Shown in pieces: positions 33,873 through 45,480 of a stretch of DNA of 64,000 nucleotides. The notes under the pieces were generated by a model that did no database searches, was not told the origin of the DNA, and saw only the letters and a program-made list of their open reading frames with translations. The stretch is from Agrypnia vestita. Lineage: Eukaryota > Arthropoda > Insecta > Trichoptera > Phryganeidae. Made by a program: the position numbers and the translations under genes. The stretch lies in the NCBI GenBank assembly GCA_016648135.1, contig JADDOH010023713.1:1-64000 (forward strand), in the 5' to 3' direction. Each line of letters starts with the position of its first letter. Position 1 is the stretch's first letter.

Positions 33873-34782
33873 TCTATAACTATAAAACCCAATGTCTGTC
33901 TGTCTGTTCTCTATACAAATATCCACACCGTTTGTCCGATTCGATTCAAATTTTGCATACTTATGCTTAAGGACCCGGCGGGTAACATAGGCAACATTTC
34001 CCTTCTATACTCATGCTCCTTCCCCTCCCCCTGACATTTTTTCAATGCAAATCTGTACCGTTTGACCGATCGGACTCAAAATTTGGAAACTTATTCTTTA
34101 GGACTCGGCGGGTAACAAAGGCAACATTTCCCCCTATTCTCGTACCCCTTCCCCTCCCCTGACATTTTTTCGATGCAAATCTGTACCGTTTGATCGATCG
34201 GACTCAAAATTTGGCAACTTATTCTTTAGGACCCGGCGGGTAACATATTCGACATTTCCTCCCTATTATTTTAACCATTCCCCTCTTCTGATATATTTTT
34301 AATGCAAAACTGTACCGTTTGACCGATCGGACACAAAATTTGTAAACTTATTCTCTAGGATCCGGCGGGTAACATATGCGACATTTTACCCCTATTATTT
34401 TACCCTTTCTCTTCCCCTTGACATATTTTCAATGCAAATCTGTACCGTTCGACCGATCGGACTCTAAATTTGAAAACTTATTTGTTAGGACCCGGCGGGT
34501 AACAAAAGTTACATTTCCTCCCTCTCTTTTTACCTTTTACCCTGATATATTTTTCATGAAAATTTGTACCGTTCAACCGATCGGACTCAAAATTTGCGAA
34601 ATTATTCTTTAGGACTCGGCATTTAACAGTGGTGATCTCCCTCCTATTCTTTGACCCTTTCCCCTCCCCCTGATATATTTTCGATGCAAATCTATACCTT
34701 TCGAATCGAACCTTTGTCTACCCTCACAAATTTATTTTAAACTTAATCCTTTACCCGTGCAACGCCGGGTATAAACAGCTAG
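33873..34782 (+). mobile_element. Helitron-like non-autonomous element with ~127-bp internal repeats (long copy)
   Basis: It starts TCTATAACTATAAAACCCAA and ends CCCGTGCAACGCCGGGTATA...CAGCTAG. The ends lie between A (33872) and T (34783), as Helitrons insert between A and T. A CCCG/CGGG hairpin precedes the terminal CTAG. The body is six tandem units of 124-130 bp, each with TGTACCGTTTGACCGATCGG and GGACCCGGCGGGTAAC, and no coding capacity. The second copy at 48423 has four units, so unit number varies between insertions. The structure resembles insect HINE/DINE-type Helitron relatives. Confidence 0.85.
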
Positions 34783-34821
34783 TCATTGATAATATCCATT
34801 ATTCCAAGTGCTATTTATTAT

Positions 34822-35199
34822 CTAAATTTGATTTCTTTTTCTTCTGAAAGTATCAGTTTTTACTGAAATGCCCGTATCTGTTAAGATTGTAAAATCGTGG
34901 GCCTTTCTTTTGGTAGATATCGGTTGAATCTTTGTGAGACGTTGACACATTTTGAAACTTATTAGATTTATTAACGTAGTCGGCCGAAGAATCCGACACT
35001 TTAACATCCTGTAGCAGCTTTGTTTTGACAAAATCAACACAGCCATAATCATCGATTCGCAGGTATCAGGGAGGCCAGCGAGCAGCAAAGTACCAAACCA
35101 CTCGTCTTCAACTACAAAGTTGATATTTCTAAGCTTATGAGCTTTTATCATTACTTTGTTAATGTAGTCTTCAACACTAGAGCTGTTATATAAACTGCT
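34822..35199 (-). pseudogene. Copia-type gag fragment (family B), downstream piece
   Basis: The minus strand encodes SSVEDYINKVMIKAHKLRNI and VEDEWFGTLLLAGLPD, aligning with the gag segment MANYVTQMI...DEWVGSLLLAGLSD of the intact Copia family here, but clearly from another family. It is the continuation of the gag piece at 36975-37240, split by the transposon at 35200-36974. Stops and frame changes follow. Confidence 0.85.
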
Positions 35200-36974
35200 C
35201 TTCCAAGCTAGAAGGCAGTAACGAACAAAAAATTCAAAAACTATTCATATATATAATAAACACCTTCTGGTGAATAATTTTGTTTATTTTCTAATTATCT
35301 TACTCAAAAAGCATTATTTAAAAAAAAACTAGAAAAAACTGATAAGAAAAAATGTTCAACTACAAAAACAACACTCAAATCTTAGCAAATAAGCAATAAA
35401 TATCTTTTTCTTAGCTAAATGGCAGTAAAAGCAGATACTTTTCTGTAGATGCTGCTTTTTTGCTAAGAAATACATCACACTTTAAATTGTTGACAAGATA
35501 TTAAGTGTAATAAGATAAACAAAATAATCATATCATTCTGATCGAGTCTTAGGTGGTAATAGATTATTGTAACTGATTACTACAAACCCATACAAGTATA
35601 TAATATTAGTGGTAATACATTGATACTGATACAATTTTTATTAATAAGTGCTTAAAAATGTCGTCAAAGTGTTAAAATGACGCTGGAAATGCAAAATGAA
35701 AACAATTCACCAAACGGTCAAATTCCTTTACAAAACTGTATGTAGGTATTAAGATCATTGCTAATAATATTATTTATGAATGAGTTGTTAAACATAATTA
35801 TAAATATTTTATTTTAAATTTGTTAGGACGTGTTATAATATTTTTTAGATTGGAAAGATGAAACTTCCCAGTATAAAATTAACACGATGAAGCCACGTGC
35901 CTACATATGTGTCATAACTCAGCTGCAGTTCAATGGAAGAGATTATACCATGCGGTATACTCTATGGATTTTGAAATTTGAAAGATTTCTTGAAAAAATC
36001 TATTATTAAGAATAATTTTGAGGAGCCTCAAAAAATGATAATAGATCACGGAATTCCTGAATTAAAAAAACAGAATATTATTCAGAATCTTCGACTATAG
36101 AAAGATCGCCCATATTGGAATGTCTATAAGTGCCGCTGTGGCCTGGACCGGGGGAACACTCCGGTACCGCACCCAGGCGGTCCCGACTCCCAAGGCCACA
36201 GGGATCCCGATATCGTTCGCACTTTGAGGCTGCAACCAGCGTGTCTAGGGTATTGTCAGATGGTACTCACGTTTTGGTGATGCAGCTTGGTCCAGATAGC
36301 AGGGTCGCCGCGGGGTTTCTAACTCCTACTAAATGATGCACTGAATGTAGCGTGTACAAGTCACAAGGAGTTTATTTAGTCAAGATACAATATAAGTTGA
36401 AAGGCGTTAATCTTAAATATGTTAGTATCAAAGAGATTTTTAGAAAAATCTGCAAACTCGTGATGTTCAAGATCTAACTTTTGAGTTTGATTAATGAAAA
36501 AAGCTTTAAAAAAACGAAAATAAAATGGTTTAGATAAAATATTTGTACATTACCATTTCTGTTCATGTATCTAATTATTAAGAAAATATTAATTTTGTAA
36601 ATAATTACGTACCTACGTTACACCAAATAAATAATTTTTTATTGAATCCCGATTTTAAACACCCTATGTGTGCCTAAGTGAATAGAGCAAACTTCAAAGA
36701 TTCTTTGAAACAAGGCAGTAAGTACGTAGTTACTGCCTTGTTTCTAAGAAAGTTGACACTATCATTGAAGAACATTCTAAGGCAGAAGGCATTTATTGAT
36801 TTAAATATTGAAATTCCATAATTTTATATCGCTTTCGCTTTGAAGTAATTTTGCATTAAAATATTTGAAAAAATAATAAAAAAATTTAACATACGGCGAA
36901 AAAACACAAAAAACCTAAGACTCCAATTATCTCAAAACTTTGAAATATGTAGTTACTGCCTTCTTCCTTGGAAG
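35200..36974. mobile_element. Non-autonomous DNA transposon inserted in Copia gag
   Basis: The left end CTTCCAAGCTAGAAGGCAGT continues AAC. The right end is the complement of CTTCCAAGGAAGAAGGCAGT plus AAC, giving about 21 of 23 bases matched. The 1.8 kb between has no transposase. An internal perfect palindrome (AAACAAGGCAGTAA / TTACTGCCTTGTTT, 36708-36743) repeats the AAGGCAGTAA core of the ends. The insertion sits inside a gag reading frame that continues on both sides. No clear target duplication was found, so the superfamily is open. Confidence 0.75.
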
Positions 36975-37240
36975 GGGAGTAAAGTGGTTGTAATCAGATG
37001 AGGTAATAAACCTACTTTTCTACTGAGACCGGAGTCATCAAATACTTTTTCTAACTTTGTCCATACCTGTTTCGCCGTAGTCGCTTCCTGCACATGGACA
37101 TAATTAATAGGATCAATCAGAAGTATTATTTTAGACCTTGCCTTTACGTATTTTTTACCGTCTTGTATAAAACCCACACTTGGTTCAATTGAATCCCATA
37201 AATCTTCATGTTCCAAATAATTTTTGGCTGCAAATTTCCA
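36975..37240 (-). pseudogene. Copia-type gag fragment (family B), upstream piece
   Basis: The minus strand reads WKFAAKNYLEHEDLWDSIEP, then KARSKIILLIDPINYVHV, VWTKLEKVFDDSGLSRKVGL and HLITTTL. This is a Ty1/copia UBN2-type gag, homologous to LMIDPVLYVHI...MFDDSGFSRKITLLRHL of the intact family. Its 5' side is cut by a plus-strand LINE at about 37240. Confidence 0.88.
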
Positions 37241-38912
37241 CGTTCCAAAATAACAACCAGTTTGGATTTAGAAAAAATCGGGGTACACAAGAAGCAATAC
37301 AGGAAGTTATTGGTTATATTTCAGACAAACTTGACAATTATAAAAAATGTATAGCAATAGAACTAGACTTGACGAAAGCTTTTGACACAGTTTAACATGA
37401 AAAAATGCTTCACAAACTATAACAGACTGGACTTTCGGAAGCAAGTTACAACTGGTTCAAAACTTACCTTACAGACAGAACACAATTTACACAACTTGAC
37501 AAAACTAAAAGTGACGAACATTACATCAAATACGGAGTCCCTCAAGGAAGTACACTAGGACCTGTTTTATTCCTCCTATACATAAACGATTTATGCAAGC
37601 TAACAACGGGGGGGAAAGTAGTTATTTTTGCAGACGATACAATACTCCTGTTCCACGCTTCAACATGGGATCTTGTTTTCAAAGCAGCTGAACTGGGTTG
37701 CAACATAGTAAAACACTGGCTGGAAAATAATTTGCTAACAGTCAATCTCAAAAAACTAAGTATTTAACATTCAGCATAGATAAAAGAGGGCAGCCATCTA
37801 GCGATTTCAAATTGGCTATGCATGATTGCCAACACCAAAACTGTGATTGCACCCCCTTGGAAAATGCAGATAGTGTGAAATACTTGGGAATCATAATAGA
37901 CAGGCACCTAAACTGGAAACTTCACATTGAACTATTATCGGGAAAACTTTTAAAACTCATTTACCTTTTTAAATCCATACGTAATATTTTTAATAAACAG
38001 CAACTCAAAACTATCTATTATGCTCTTGCCCAGTCATTTTTGAACTATGCGATTCCAAGTTGGGGAGGTACTTACAAAACCACATTAAAACCAGCTATAA
38101 CGGCACAAAAAACCTTGCTCCGAGTCATTAATAAGAAACCATTTACATACCAATCAGACAGACTATTCAGAGAATTTAATGTACTGGACGTTAGACTGCT
38201 GTTCGTTAAGTCTACCCTCTCTTCTACATCAAAAACACAAACCACCTAACAGCAACCAGTAACTCGCATTCACATAATACTAGACAAGCATTACGAAACC
38301 TTGACGAAATACCAAAAACTAAGACAACACATGGACAGAAAAATTATTCATACATAGGGCCTAAAATATTTAACATATTTAAAACAGACTTCCCGGAAAT
38401 CAGAACATATTCAATTAATAAAATAAAAGCTTTAGCAAACAACTGGCTTACCTCCAAAGGCAGAACAGCAACTAAAAATTTACTTACTGTAATTGCATAA
38501 TAATGTCTTCAAATAAAAATATATACCTATATAAATTAATTAATTAATTAAGGAAAATAAAAAATAATCTTAAACAAAACTTTAACCCTTTTTACATTAA
38601 ACAATTATTCTACACATATTTACACTTGGACTTATGACTAACTCAACTTTCACTAACATTCCACTTGATACTCTGTAGATACATAATAACTACCTTATGA
38701 AAATAAATACTACTGACGAACTCGAAAAAATATTATAATTGTGTTCTATAACGCCACTCTGGGACAGGCGTAGCCTAGTAGAGTGGCATAATCTACAAAT
38801 TAAACAAAACAAAAAAAATGTATAATTTATCTTATGTTTTATTGTTAAATTAATATTAAGTATCTTTATTTGTAAACAAGGATTTTTTTTAAATAAATAA
38901 ATAAATAAATAT
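37240..38912 (+). pseudogene. CR1/Jockey-group LINE, 5'-truncated and broken
   Basis: Reverse-transcriptase motifs in order: QFGFRKNRGTQEAI (37255), the motif A region IELDLTKAFDTV ending in a stop (37360-37395), motif B YGVPQGSTLGPVLFLLYIND (37530-37590) and motif C VVIFADDTILLF (37620-37660). Further on are VKYLGIIIDRHLNW, FLNYAIPSWGG and LLRVINKKP (37880-38140). Multiple stops and frameshifts intervene. The element ends with an AATAAATAAATAAATA tail at about 38890-38912. It inserted into Copia gag sequence at its 5' end. Confidence 0.9.
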
Positions 38913-39354
38913 TACTGAAGTTCTTGATTACTCGCAATTATTGGAAAAACAACATCTTACGATGGAAAGGTTTTTCTGAAACACGTTGGTGTAATTAATC
39001 AAATAAAAGAAATAGATATATATACAAGTAATACAATCAATACTTCTTATATATTATTTCTTACAAGATAACATTTTACACATGTAGATGGCGTTGTGGT
39101 AGCATGAGTTGGTTTGCGATTAACTTGATGATGTGTTAAGTTGGATTTGGGAAGAGGGCAAGGCTTCAATACAAACGCGTGAGGTAACTCCAAGCGATAT
39201 ATATTCTCGTTGTAATAATAAGTCCGCAGCCTACTGCCTGCCTAATTTGGATGGCCGCGTGTTGGGCGCGAGCCGACCCCGCCGGTGCCGCGCGTCCCCA
39301 CCTGGCGGCGGCGCGCGCAACTCGTGTGTGCGCGGGAGATTTACTATCTCACGT
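38913..39354. other. Spacer downstream of gene 2, no gene seen
   Basis: It includes a short GC-rich patch (39240-39340, GCCGCGTGTTGGGCGCGAGC and similar). No domain is recognised. Confidence 0.35.
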
Positions 39355-39400
39355 GATGTTTTTAGGAAAAGGCATAATCCCATTGAGAACGAGAAAATAG
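39355..39400 (-). pseudogene. Fossil finger beyond the stop of gene 2
   Basis: Directly after the stop the minus strand, in a nearby frame, still reads LFSRSQWDYAF, a decayed FSCSQCDYAC finger start. The array lost at least one finger to a nonsense change in a linker. Confidence 0.65.
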
Positions 39401-40650
39401 TTATTCTCCAGAATGTGTACGCATGTGTCTTTTTAAACTTGTTTTTCGGGAACAGGCATAATCACATTGAGAACAAGAAAATGGTTTCTCTCCAGAATGA
39501 GTACGCATGTGGAATTTTAAATTACGTTTTCGGGAACAGGCAAAATTACATTGAGAACAAGATAATGGTTTCTCTCCAGAATGTGTTATCATGTGACTTT
39601 TTAAACAATGTTTAAGAGAACAGACATAATCACATTGAGAACAAGAAAATGGTTTTTCTCCAGAATGTGTAAGCATGTGTCTTTTTAAACCTGTTTTTCG
39701 GGAACAGGCATAATCACATTGAGAACAAGAAAATGGTTTCTCTCCAGAATGAGAAAGCATGTGACTTTTTAAATGATTTTTTTGGTAACAGGCATAATTA
39801 CATTGAGAACAAGAAAATGGTTTCTCTCTAGTATGTGTAAGCATATGTCTTTTTAAATTACGTTTAATGGAACCGACATAACCACATTGAGAACAAGAAA
39901 ATGGTTTTTCTCCAGAATGTGTACACATGTGGTATTTTAGACTTTGTTTTTGGGAACAGGTATAATTACATTGAGAACAAGAAAATGGTTTCTCTCCAGA
40001 ATGTGTAAGCACGTGTCTTTTAAAATTACATTTAAGGGAACAGGTATAATCACATTGAGAACAAGAAAATGAATTTTCTCCAGAATGTGTACGCATGTGG
40101 CATTGTAAACTATGTTTGTTGGAACAGGAATAATTACATTGAGAACAAAAAAATGGTTTCTCTCCAGAATGTGTAAGCATGTGTCTTTTTAATTGATGTT
40201 TTCGGTTACCGGCATAATCACATCGAGAACAAGAAAATGGTTTCTCTCCAGAATGTGTAAGCATGTGACTTTTTAAATTTGTTTTTAGAGAACAGACATA
40301 ATCGCATTGAGGACAAGAAAATGGTTTTTCTCCAGAATGTATAAGCATGTGTCTTTTTAATTGATCTATTCGGCTACAGGTATAATCACATAGAGAACAA
40401 GAAAATGATTTCTCTCCAGTGTGTGTACGAAAATGGCTGTTTAAGGTTTGCGGTAAAGAACAGGTGTAATTAGATTGGGAGCAAAATAAAGGTGAACCAG
40501 GATGTGTGAGGAAGTGCGTCTTGATCACTGATTTCTCCGAAGAGGTATAATCGCGCTTTAAGCAAGACAAGATTTCCCCACTGGGTCTCTGGAATTCTTT
40601 AGTACTGCAGTCTGAATGGTTCCTTAAGTTTTGAGTTTTATCGAGATAAC
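39401..40650 (-). CDS. C2H2 zinc-finger array exon of gene 2 (12 intact fingers)
   Basis: The exon starts at an acceptor (minus strand ATTGTTCCAG before 40650). Two bases finish the split codon, then YLDKTQNLRNHSDC follows in frame. Two degenerate fingers (one with CSQSN in place of CSQC) are followed by twelve intact C-x2-C-x12-H-x3-H fingers in 28-residue repeats with near-canonical SGEKPF linkers. Helix positions -1, 2, 3 and 6 differ from finger to finger (for example R-T-S-R, R-D-Q-R, L-T-N-S, Q-N-H-S) on an almost fixed FSCSQCDYACSRK framework. Spliced in phase to the 45481 exon this gives 468 residues. It is expected to be a nuclear DNA-binding protein. No other domain is visible. An uninterrupted frame extends upstream to 40687 through intron sequence. 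Confidence 0.92.
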
Positions 40651-40710
40651 CTGGAACAATCAAGATAATTTTAAATAACATTGACAATCAACGATAACAT
40701 CTTTATTAAT

Positions 40711-40740
40711 ATTTTATTTGGTTAATTAACCAAATAAAAT
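40711..40740. repeat. Perfect 30-bp palindrome
   Basis: ATTTTATTTGGTTAA is followed by its exact reverse complement, in the intron of gene 2 just upstream of the finger exon. Low complexity, with no assigned role. Confidence 0.85.
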
Positions 40741-40765
40741 ATATAAATAAAACGTAAAACAAATT

Positions 40766-40850
40766 AAAAATTATCATTTAAAACCAATCAATAAACTGTA
40801 AAATAATTTTTTGTTTTACGGTTTATTAATTGGTTTGAAATGATAATTTT
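40766..40850. mobile_element. Small hairpin (MITE-like) in intron of gene 2
   Basis: Arms of about 37 bp (40766-40803 and 40814-40850) are imperfect reverse complements around AAACCAATCAATAAACTGTA and TACGGTTTATTAATTGGTTT. It could be a tiny foldback element. No target duplication is evident. Confidence 0.55.
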
Positions 40851-41084
40851 ACGGATGAACATGCAGCGGAACATGAAACGCAACTTGTTAAATTGAATTA
40901 TTCTCAGCTGTCAGATTCTGTTAACACGCGAGTTCACGAAAGTATATTTTTTTTAATTTAGAAATAATATGAGAGAACCGAGGGGTCTATGAAAAATTAC
41001 GTTTTCATGTATATTTAACAAAATTAATATAATAAAAATAAATTAAAATGGAATAATTTTTTTTTTTTAGTTGCCCATGTCTGT

Positions 41085-42310
41085 ATGTTTGTCAATTTTT
41101 TGTGTGTTCAGTTGTTTTGTTTGTTGCGGTAATTCGTTATATAGTTTCAGTCCGTCACAAACAAGTTGTGATTGTTCCGTTTTTGTGTTGGCATTATTTT
41201 GTAGTAGTTTTGTGAAGTTATGATGTGATGTTGATGTATTTCGTGTATTTTTTTGTTATTTGATGTCCCTGTATTTTATATCACCATTTCTTTGTTTGTG
41301 TATTAGTTTTAGGGTTTCAAACTTCGTTGTGTTATTAATGTTTAGTTGTTTTGTTGTCTGGTAGACTGATTCAGATAGTGTCACGTAGTCAAGGTTGTAA
41401 ACCATTTTTAAAATTTTATTTTGTCTTTAAAGTCTGTTTAGGTCAGTTTTGTTTCCGGTTCCCCAAACAGATATCATGTATACTTCATTACTCTTAACGT
41501 AAGCTTCATGCATTAATATTTTTATGTTTTTTGGTGTATATTCATGAATTTTGTGGAAAATGCTAGTAAGTTTGGTCATAGTTTCCATTTTAGTGTCTAT
41601 GTGTTTAGTCCATTTAAGTTGTCTGTCTATACTTAGTCCCAGGTATTCAGTGTGTTCTAGTTCCGTCAATGCTTAGATGTTTATTTTTATGTCCATGTGA
41701 TGTAATTTCGAGCTTGATTCAAAGTGGATATAAATACACTTTTTGGCTTTTCAGGTCAGTCAGGAAATTATTTTTTGTTCATTTTTTAATAAGTCTATGT
41801 CATCGTTTATGATTTTAATGGTTTGTGCATCGTTTTTTCTTCGTAGAAAGTTCCAAGGTCATCTGCATACATTATAGTTTTCCCTTAAATATCGGTCATT
41901 TATGTATATTATATATATCAAAGGTCTCAGGAAAAAACCTTGTGGTATACCGTAATCAAATTTCATTTGTCGGCTTGTTTCTTCTGGGAGCGTGGTGTAT
42001 CGTTTCCTGCCTTTTAGGTAGCCTAGGAAGATTTTCAGGAAATTATTTTTTAGTCCAAATTTTTAGAGTTAATCTATAAAGTTGTCTAGATGGACTCTGT
42101 CGTCAAAAGTCTTTTTGAAATCGAAAAATAGTCCATTTACATTTCTTCCGTCATCAATTTTCGCATGTAGATACTTTAGTTTATATATCAAAGCTGTTTT
42201 GGTGACTTTTTTTCTTAGAATCAATGTAAATTTTCTGTAAGTAGATTTAAGGTATTTTATTGGTTTTTAAGAACGTTGTTTGTAGAATTATATCTTTTAC
42301 TCCGCGTACA
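41085..42310 (-). pseudogene. CR1/Jockey-like LINE remnant
   Basis: Minus-strand fragments with RT features: LKNNFLKIFLGYLKGRKRY and the motif-B-like FDYGIPQGFFL (42080-41930), then HTEYLGLSIDRQLKWTKHID and KILMHEAYVKSNEVYMISVW (41669-41427). Many stops and shifts. It is an old non-LTR fragment in the intron of gene 2, opposite in strand to the LINE at 37.2 kb. Confidence 0.8.
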
Positions 42311-42878
42311 TGAGTACACATAATTGTTTTCTTTATATAAGGTAATCAAACATCCTTGATCAACAAAAAATTCCTATACTTTTAAGATCATTAGTCTTGC
42401 AAATATTTTTGTTTATCATTATACAGCTAGCGTGTGCTTTATCGAAGGTCTCAGAGCCATTTTATATTCTAAGGCAAGAGAGTTTTATTTCAGAGGTGCG
42501 CAATTGCTTCGTACTTTGTCAAAACACTAGGATGCCCCTGGCGATAACAACACATTTATTAATTTTGTTACATATATATATATATATATAACTAACATGA
42601 TCCCGTAACAAAATAATTACATACAAATGTATTAAATCAAAACAGATTAAACTTACGAGATGCCCATCAACTTAAGAAATTTAGGTGAATCCTTTAGCAA
42701 CAAGTCTTGCCTTATAACGCACTTCACCATCATTATTGTACCTACTTCTTTTTGAAAATCCATCTGGAAGATTTGAACTCGTCATTCATTGCCCTCATCT
42801 ATTGCTCTTTTTCAGAACCATCCATGACTTCATTCAGTGTGATTTGGTCGCCTGTTTCATCTTCAACGCACATGTTGG
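42311..42878. other. Intron sequence with a (TA)n tract, no gene
   Basis: A TA run at 42570-42592. The segment nearest 42879 reads on the minus strand into the Copia family-B acidic linker. Nothing else is supported. Confidence 0.4.
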
Positions 42879-44250
42879 TCATGCCTTGTCTGGCTTCTTA
42901 CAAGCTCTTTTTTCCGGCTGAATGTTAGTTTGAGAAACAACTTCCTCATGAGATGTATCAAAAGATTCATGATGATCATCCTCTGAAAGTGATGTTTCAC
43001 TATGAAAATATGTTTCATAATAATTCTTCTTTGACTGCTCATTCTCGTCACTCACTGCCACTTCCTCTCCTGGGCTTTGAATTACTGACTTTTCCGCTAT
43101 CATCACATTTGTTGTACAACTGTCACTCTCAATGTTTTCCATTATTATAACATCTCTAAGGCCCGGTTGTTTCAAGTTGGATTAAAGTAAGCGTTCTTTT
43201 AAAGCATAGATTTTTACGTTCTCCACCAATCAGACGATCCGTTTTCGTAAAAATCTATGCTTTAATCGACCGCTTACTTTGATCGAACTTAAGGCCTTAA
43301 GTCACTGCTCGGCTCTCGGGATTGTACAGACGATAACCCTTGACATTTTCGGAGTATCCAATTAGGTACATCTTCTGAGTATTCTTGTCCCACTTCTTTC
43401 GCTGTTCTTTAGGTATGTGAACCATAACTGGGCTACCATACACCCGTAAATGGCTTAGATTTGGTTTTCTGCCCGTCCCCACCTCATAAGGGTAGTACTG
43501 TGGTCAAGAGCGGCTACTGGTGATCTATTCTTAAGATACACCGCCGTATTCACGTTTCATTTTGTCAGGGTCATTGGCATTTATGTGACCGAGTCGTCTA
43601 TGCCAAGTTGTACAAGTTTGCGCTGTGGCTGCCAAAACTTGCTCAGACTTCACAATGTTTAATCTGTATACATTATTTTCCAAACTAGCTTCACCAATGC
43701 AGTCATTCTGAGCATTGTAAATGTAACAACCACTTTTGTGGATGTGTACTCTGTTACCATTCTCAATAATTCTGCTCACTGACAAAAAATTCGTGGTTAA
43801 ATCAGGTACACACAAAACATTGCTTACTTCTATATCATAATTTGTTTTCTTAACACACGTTTAAGCTTAACGTAACATTCCAGAGCATTGGACCTTTAGA
43901 CTTGTTTGGTTAGCCACTATAATTTCCTTAGTTATTTGTTGGTACGAAATATTTGATAATTAGTCTTCGTTGGATACTAGATGATTACTAGCGCCGGAAT
44001 CTACATATCAATCGTTAGTACTGAATTATTTGGAAAGAAAAACTGCCCCAAAAGCATTTGTCGTATTTGTTTTCTCAGCTGAGGTACATTGGTTTTTATA
44101 GTGACCAATCAATTTGCATTTATAACAACGAATTACTTTGTCTGGCGCCGGTGTTTTGAGGTTATCGTTGACATTTACACTACTGTCAGATTTTGATTTT
44201 GAAATATTCATTATCGCCATTAGCGTCTCTTTTATCAATGATTTCCGTAA
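42879..44250 (-). pseudogene. Copia family-B fragment with integrase core deleted
   Basis: Minus-strand order: zinc knuckle CYKCKLIGHYKNQC (44135), the pre-integrase stretch MCVPDLTTNFLSVSRIIENG and WHRRLGHINANDPDKMKRE (43815-43540), then directly VNTAVYLKNRSPVAAL, GRKPNLSHLRVYGSPVMVH and IGYSENVKGYRLYNP (43560-43300). The acidic segment before the reverse transcriptase follows (43175-42879). The jump from KMKRE to VNTAVYL removes the integrase D,D,E core. The protease motif is also lost. It is related to the gag pieces at 34.8-37.2 kb in style, but whether it is the same family is not proven. Confidence 0.88.
43157..43299. mobile_element. ~143-bp MITE inside the Copia fragment
   Basis: The ends AAGGCC...GGCCTT plus the internal inverted repeat AAAGCATAGATTTTTACG / CGTAAAAATCTATGCTTT make a hairpin. 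It interrupts the Copia reading between RAVT and RDVIIME. The flanks fit a TA target duplication (CTCTA|AGGCC...GGCCT|TAAG), which would suggest a Tc1/mariner-type source. This is tentative. Confidence 0.75.
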
Positions 44251-44282
44251 ACTCAGTTTATGGCCTCACTCTGATTTTCTTG

Positions 44283-45369
44283 AAAAAAAAAGTATCCTGG
44301 TGTAGTTGAGTGCCCTGATGTCAAAACTGAAACCAAAATTTGGGGGTCGTAAGTATTTAAAAAGTTATTACACTTTTAATTTTGAACATTTTCCATACGT
44401 TGTGACATTTCAATAACTTTATTTATAATAATAATTTATAATAATTTTCTGACTTAGTTGACCTGGGAGCCTACATGCCTATTATGTCGTGCGGAGAACG
44501 TGAACTTCGTTCATTTTGTAATCACTTATTGTACTATACTTGTGTGTATAATGTATTAATGTTTTATTTTAATGTATTATCGTAAATTGTAACTGTACCA
44601 ATCACCTTGTCCTAAAAGAATATTCATTAGGGTCATTCTGACCTGTGGATAGGCTTTAAATTAAAATATAAATAAAATATATATGACGCGAACCATAGAC
44701 AATTTTTCACCAAGATTTTTTTTGTTAAAAATCATTAATAATTCTAGTAAGGTGCGAACCATAACTAAGGAAAAAAACATGATGCAATAATAAATACATA
44801 GATTTGGCAAAAAGTATGTTTTATAAAAAATTATCATTTTCTATAAAACATTTTTTAATTTTGTGCCTATTTCCCTATAACTATGAAATATATTTTCAAT
44901 ATGAATGTATATTTTCGAACCGGTGTGCCCCCGTATACTCGGAAAAGGCAATAATAACCTGTCTTTTAGAAACGTCAAAACAAGAGTAAAAATTTTTCAA
45001 TTTGTCTAATTCAAAGAAAAATACAATATTTTCAAAAAAAGAACATTAGTGTACCTTATAATATTCATTTTGTCTCTTCTAAAATTTGCGTAAAGTAATT
45101 TTGTCTATGGAAAATGCATTTCAAACGTCAAAAAGTTGTTAAATAATTTTAAACTTTAAAATGTAACAATTTTTAAACAGTTGCAATAAAAGTGACTTGA
45201 TTTAATTTTAGAAATCAGGGCTTTTAAATTAAACGACTCAAATGTCGAAATGTATATGAAAAATTTTCAAACTTTAAAGTGCGATAATCTTTTAAAATCT
45301 TACGACCTCCAAATTTTGATTTCAGTTTTGACATCAGGGCACTCAACTACGCCAGGATACTTTTTTTTA
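44283..45369. mobile_element. Non-autonomous DNA transposon with ~120-bp inverted ends
   Basis: AAGTATCCTGGTGTAGTTGA GTGCCCTGATGTCAAAACTG at the left is mirrored by the complement at 45310-45361 (CAGTTTTGACATCAGGGCAC, TCAACTACGCCAGGATACTT). The inverted homology continues inward to about 44400 and 45240. The interior is AT-rich with no transposase. The superfamily is not assigned. Confidence 0.75.
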
Positions 45370-45480
45370 TGAAAAATAATGTTTAGCCGTTTAATTTTTT
45401 CAATGATTTCACTTTATAACACTCAACCATACCGTGATACATTCCCTCGAAAAGATCGGAGTAACTTCATATATACTCAC

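Noticed and set aside
33916..34700. Regularly spaced palindromic CCGATCGG units suggesting CRISPR or operator arrays
   Set aside because: They are ~127-bp minisatellite units inside a Helitron-like element whose ends are found on both copies.
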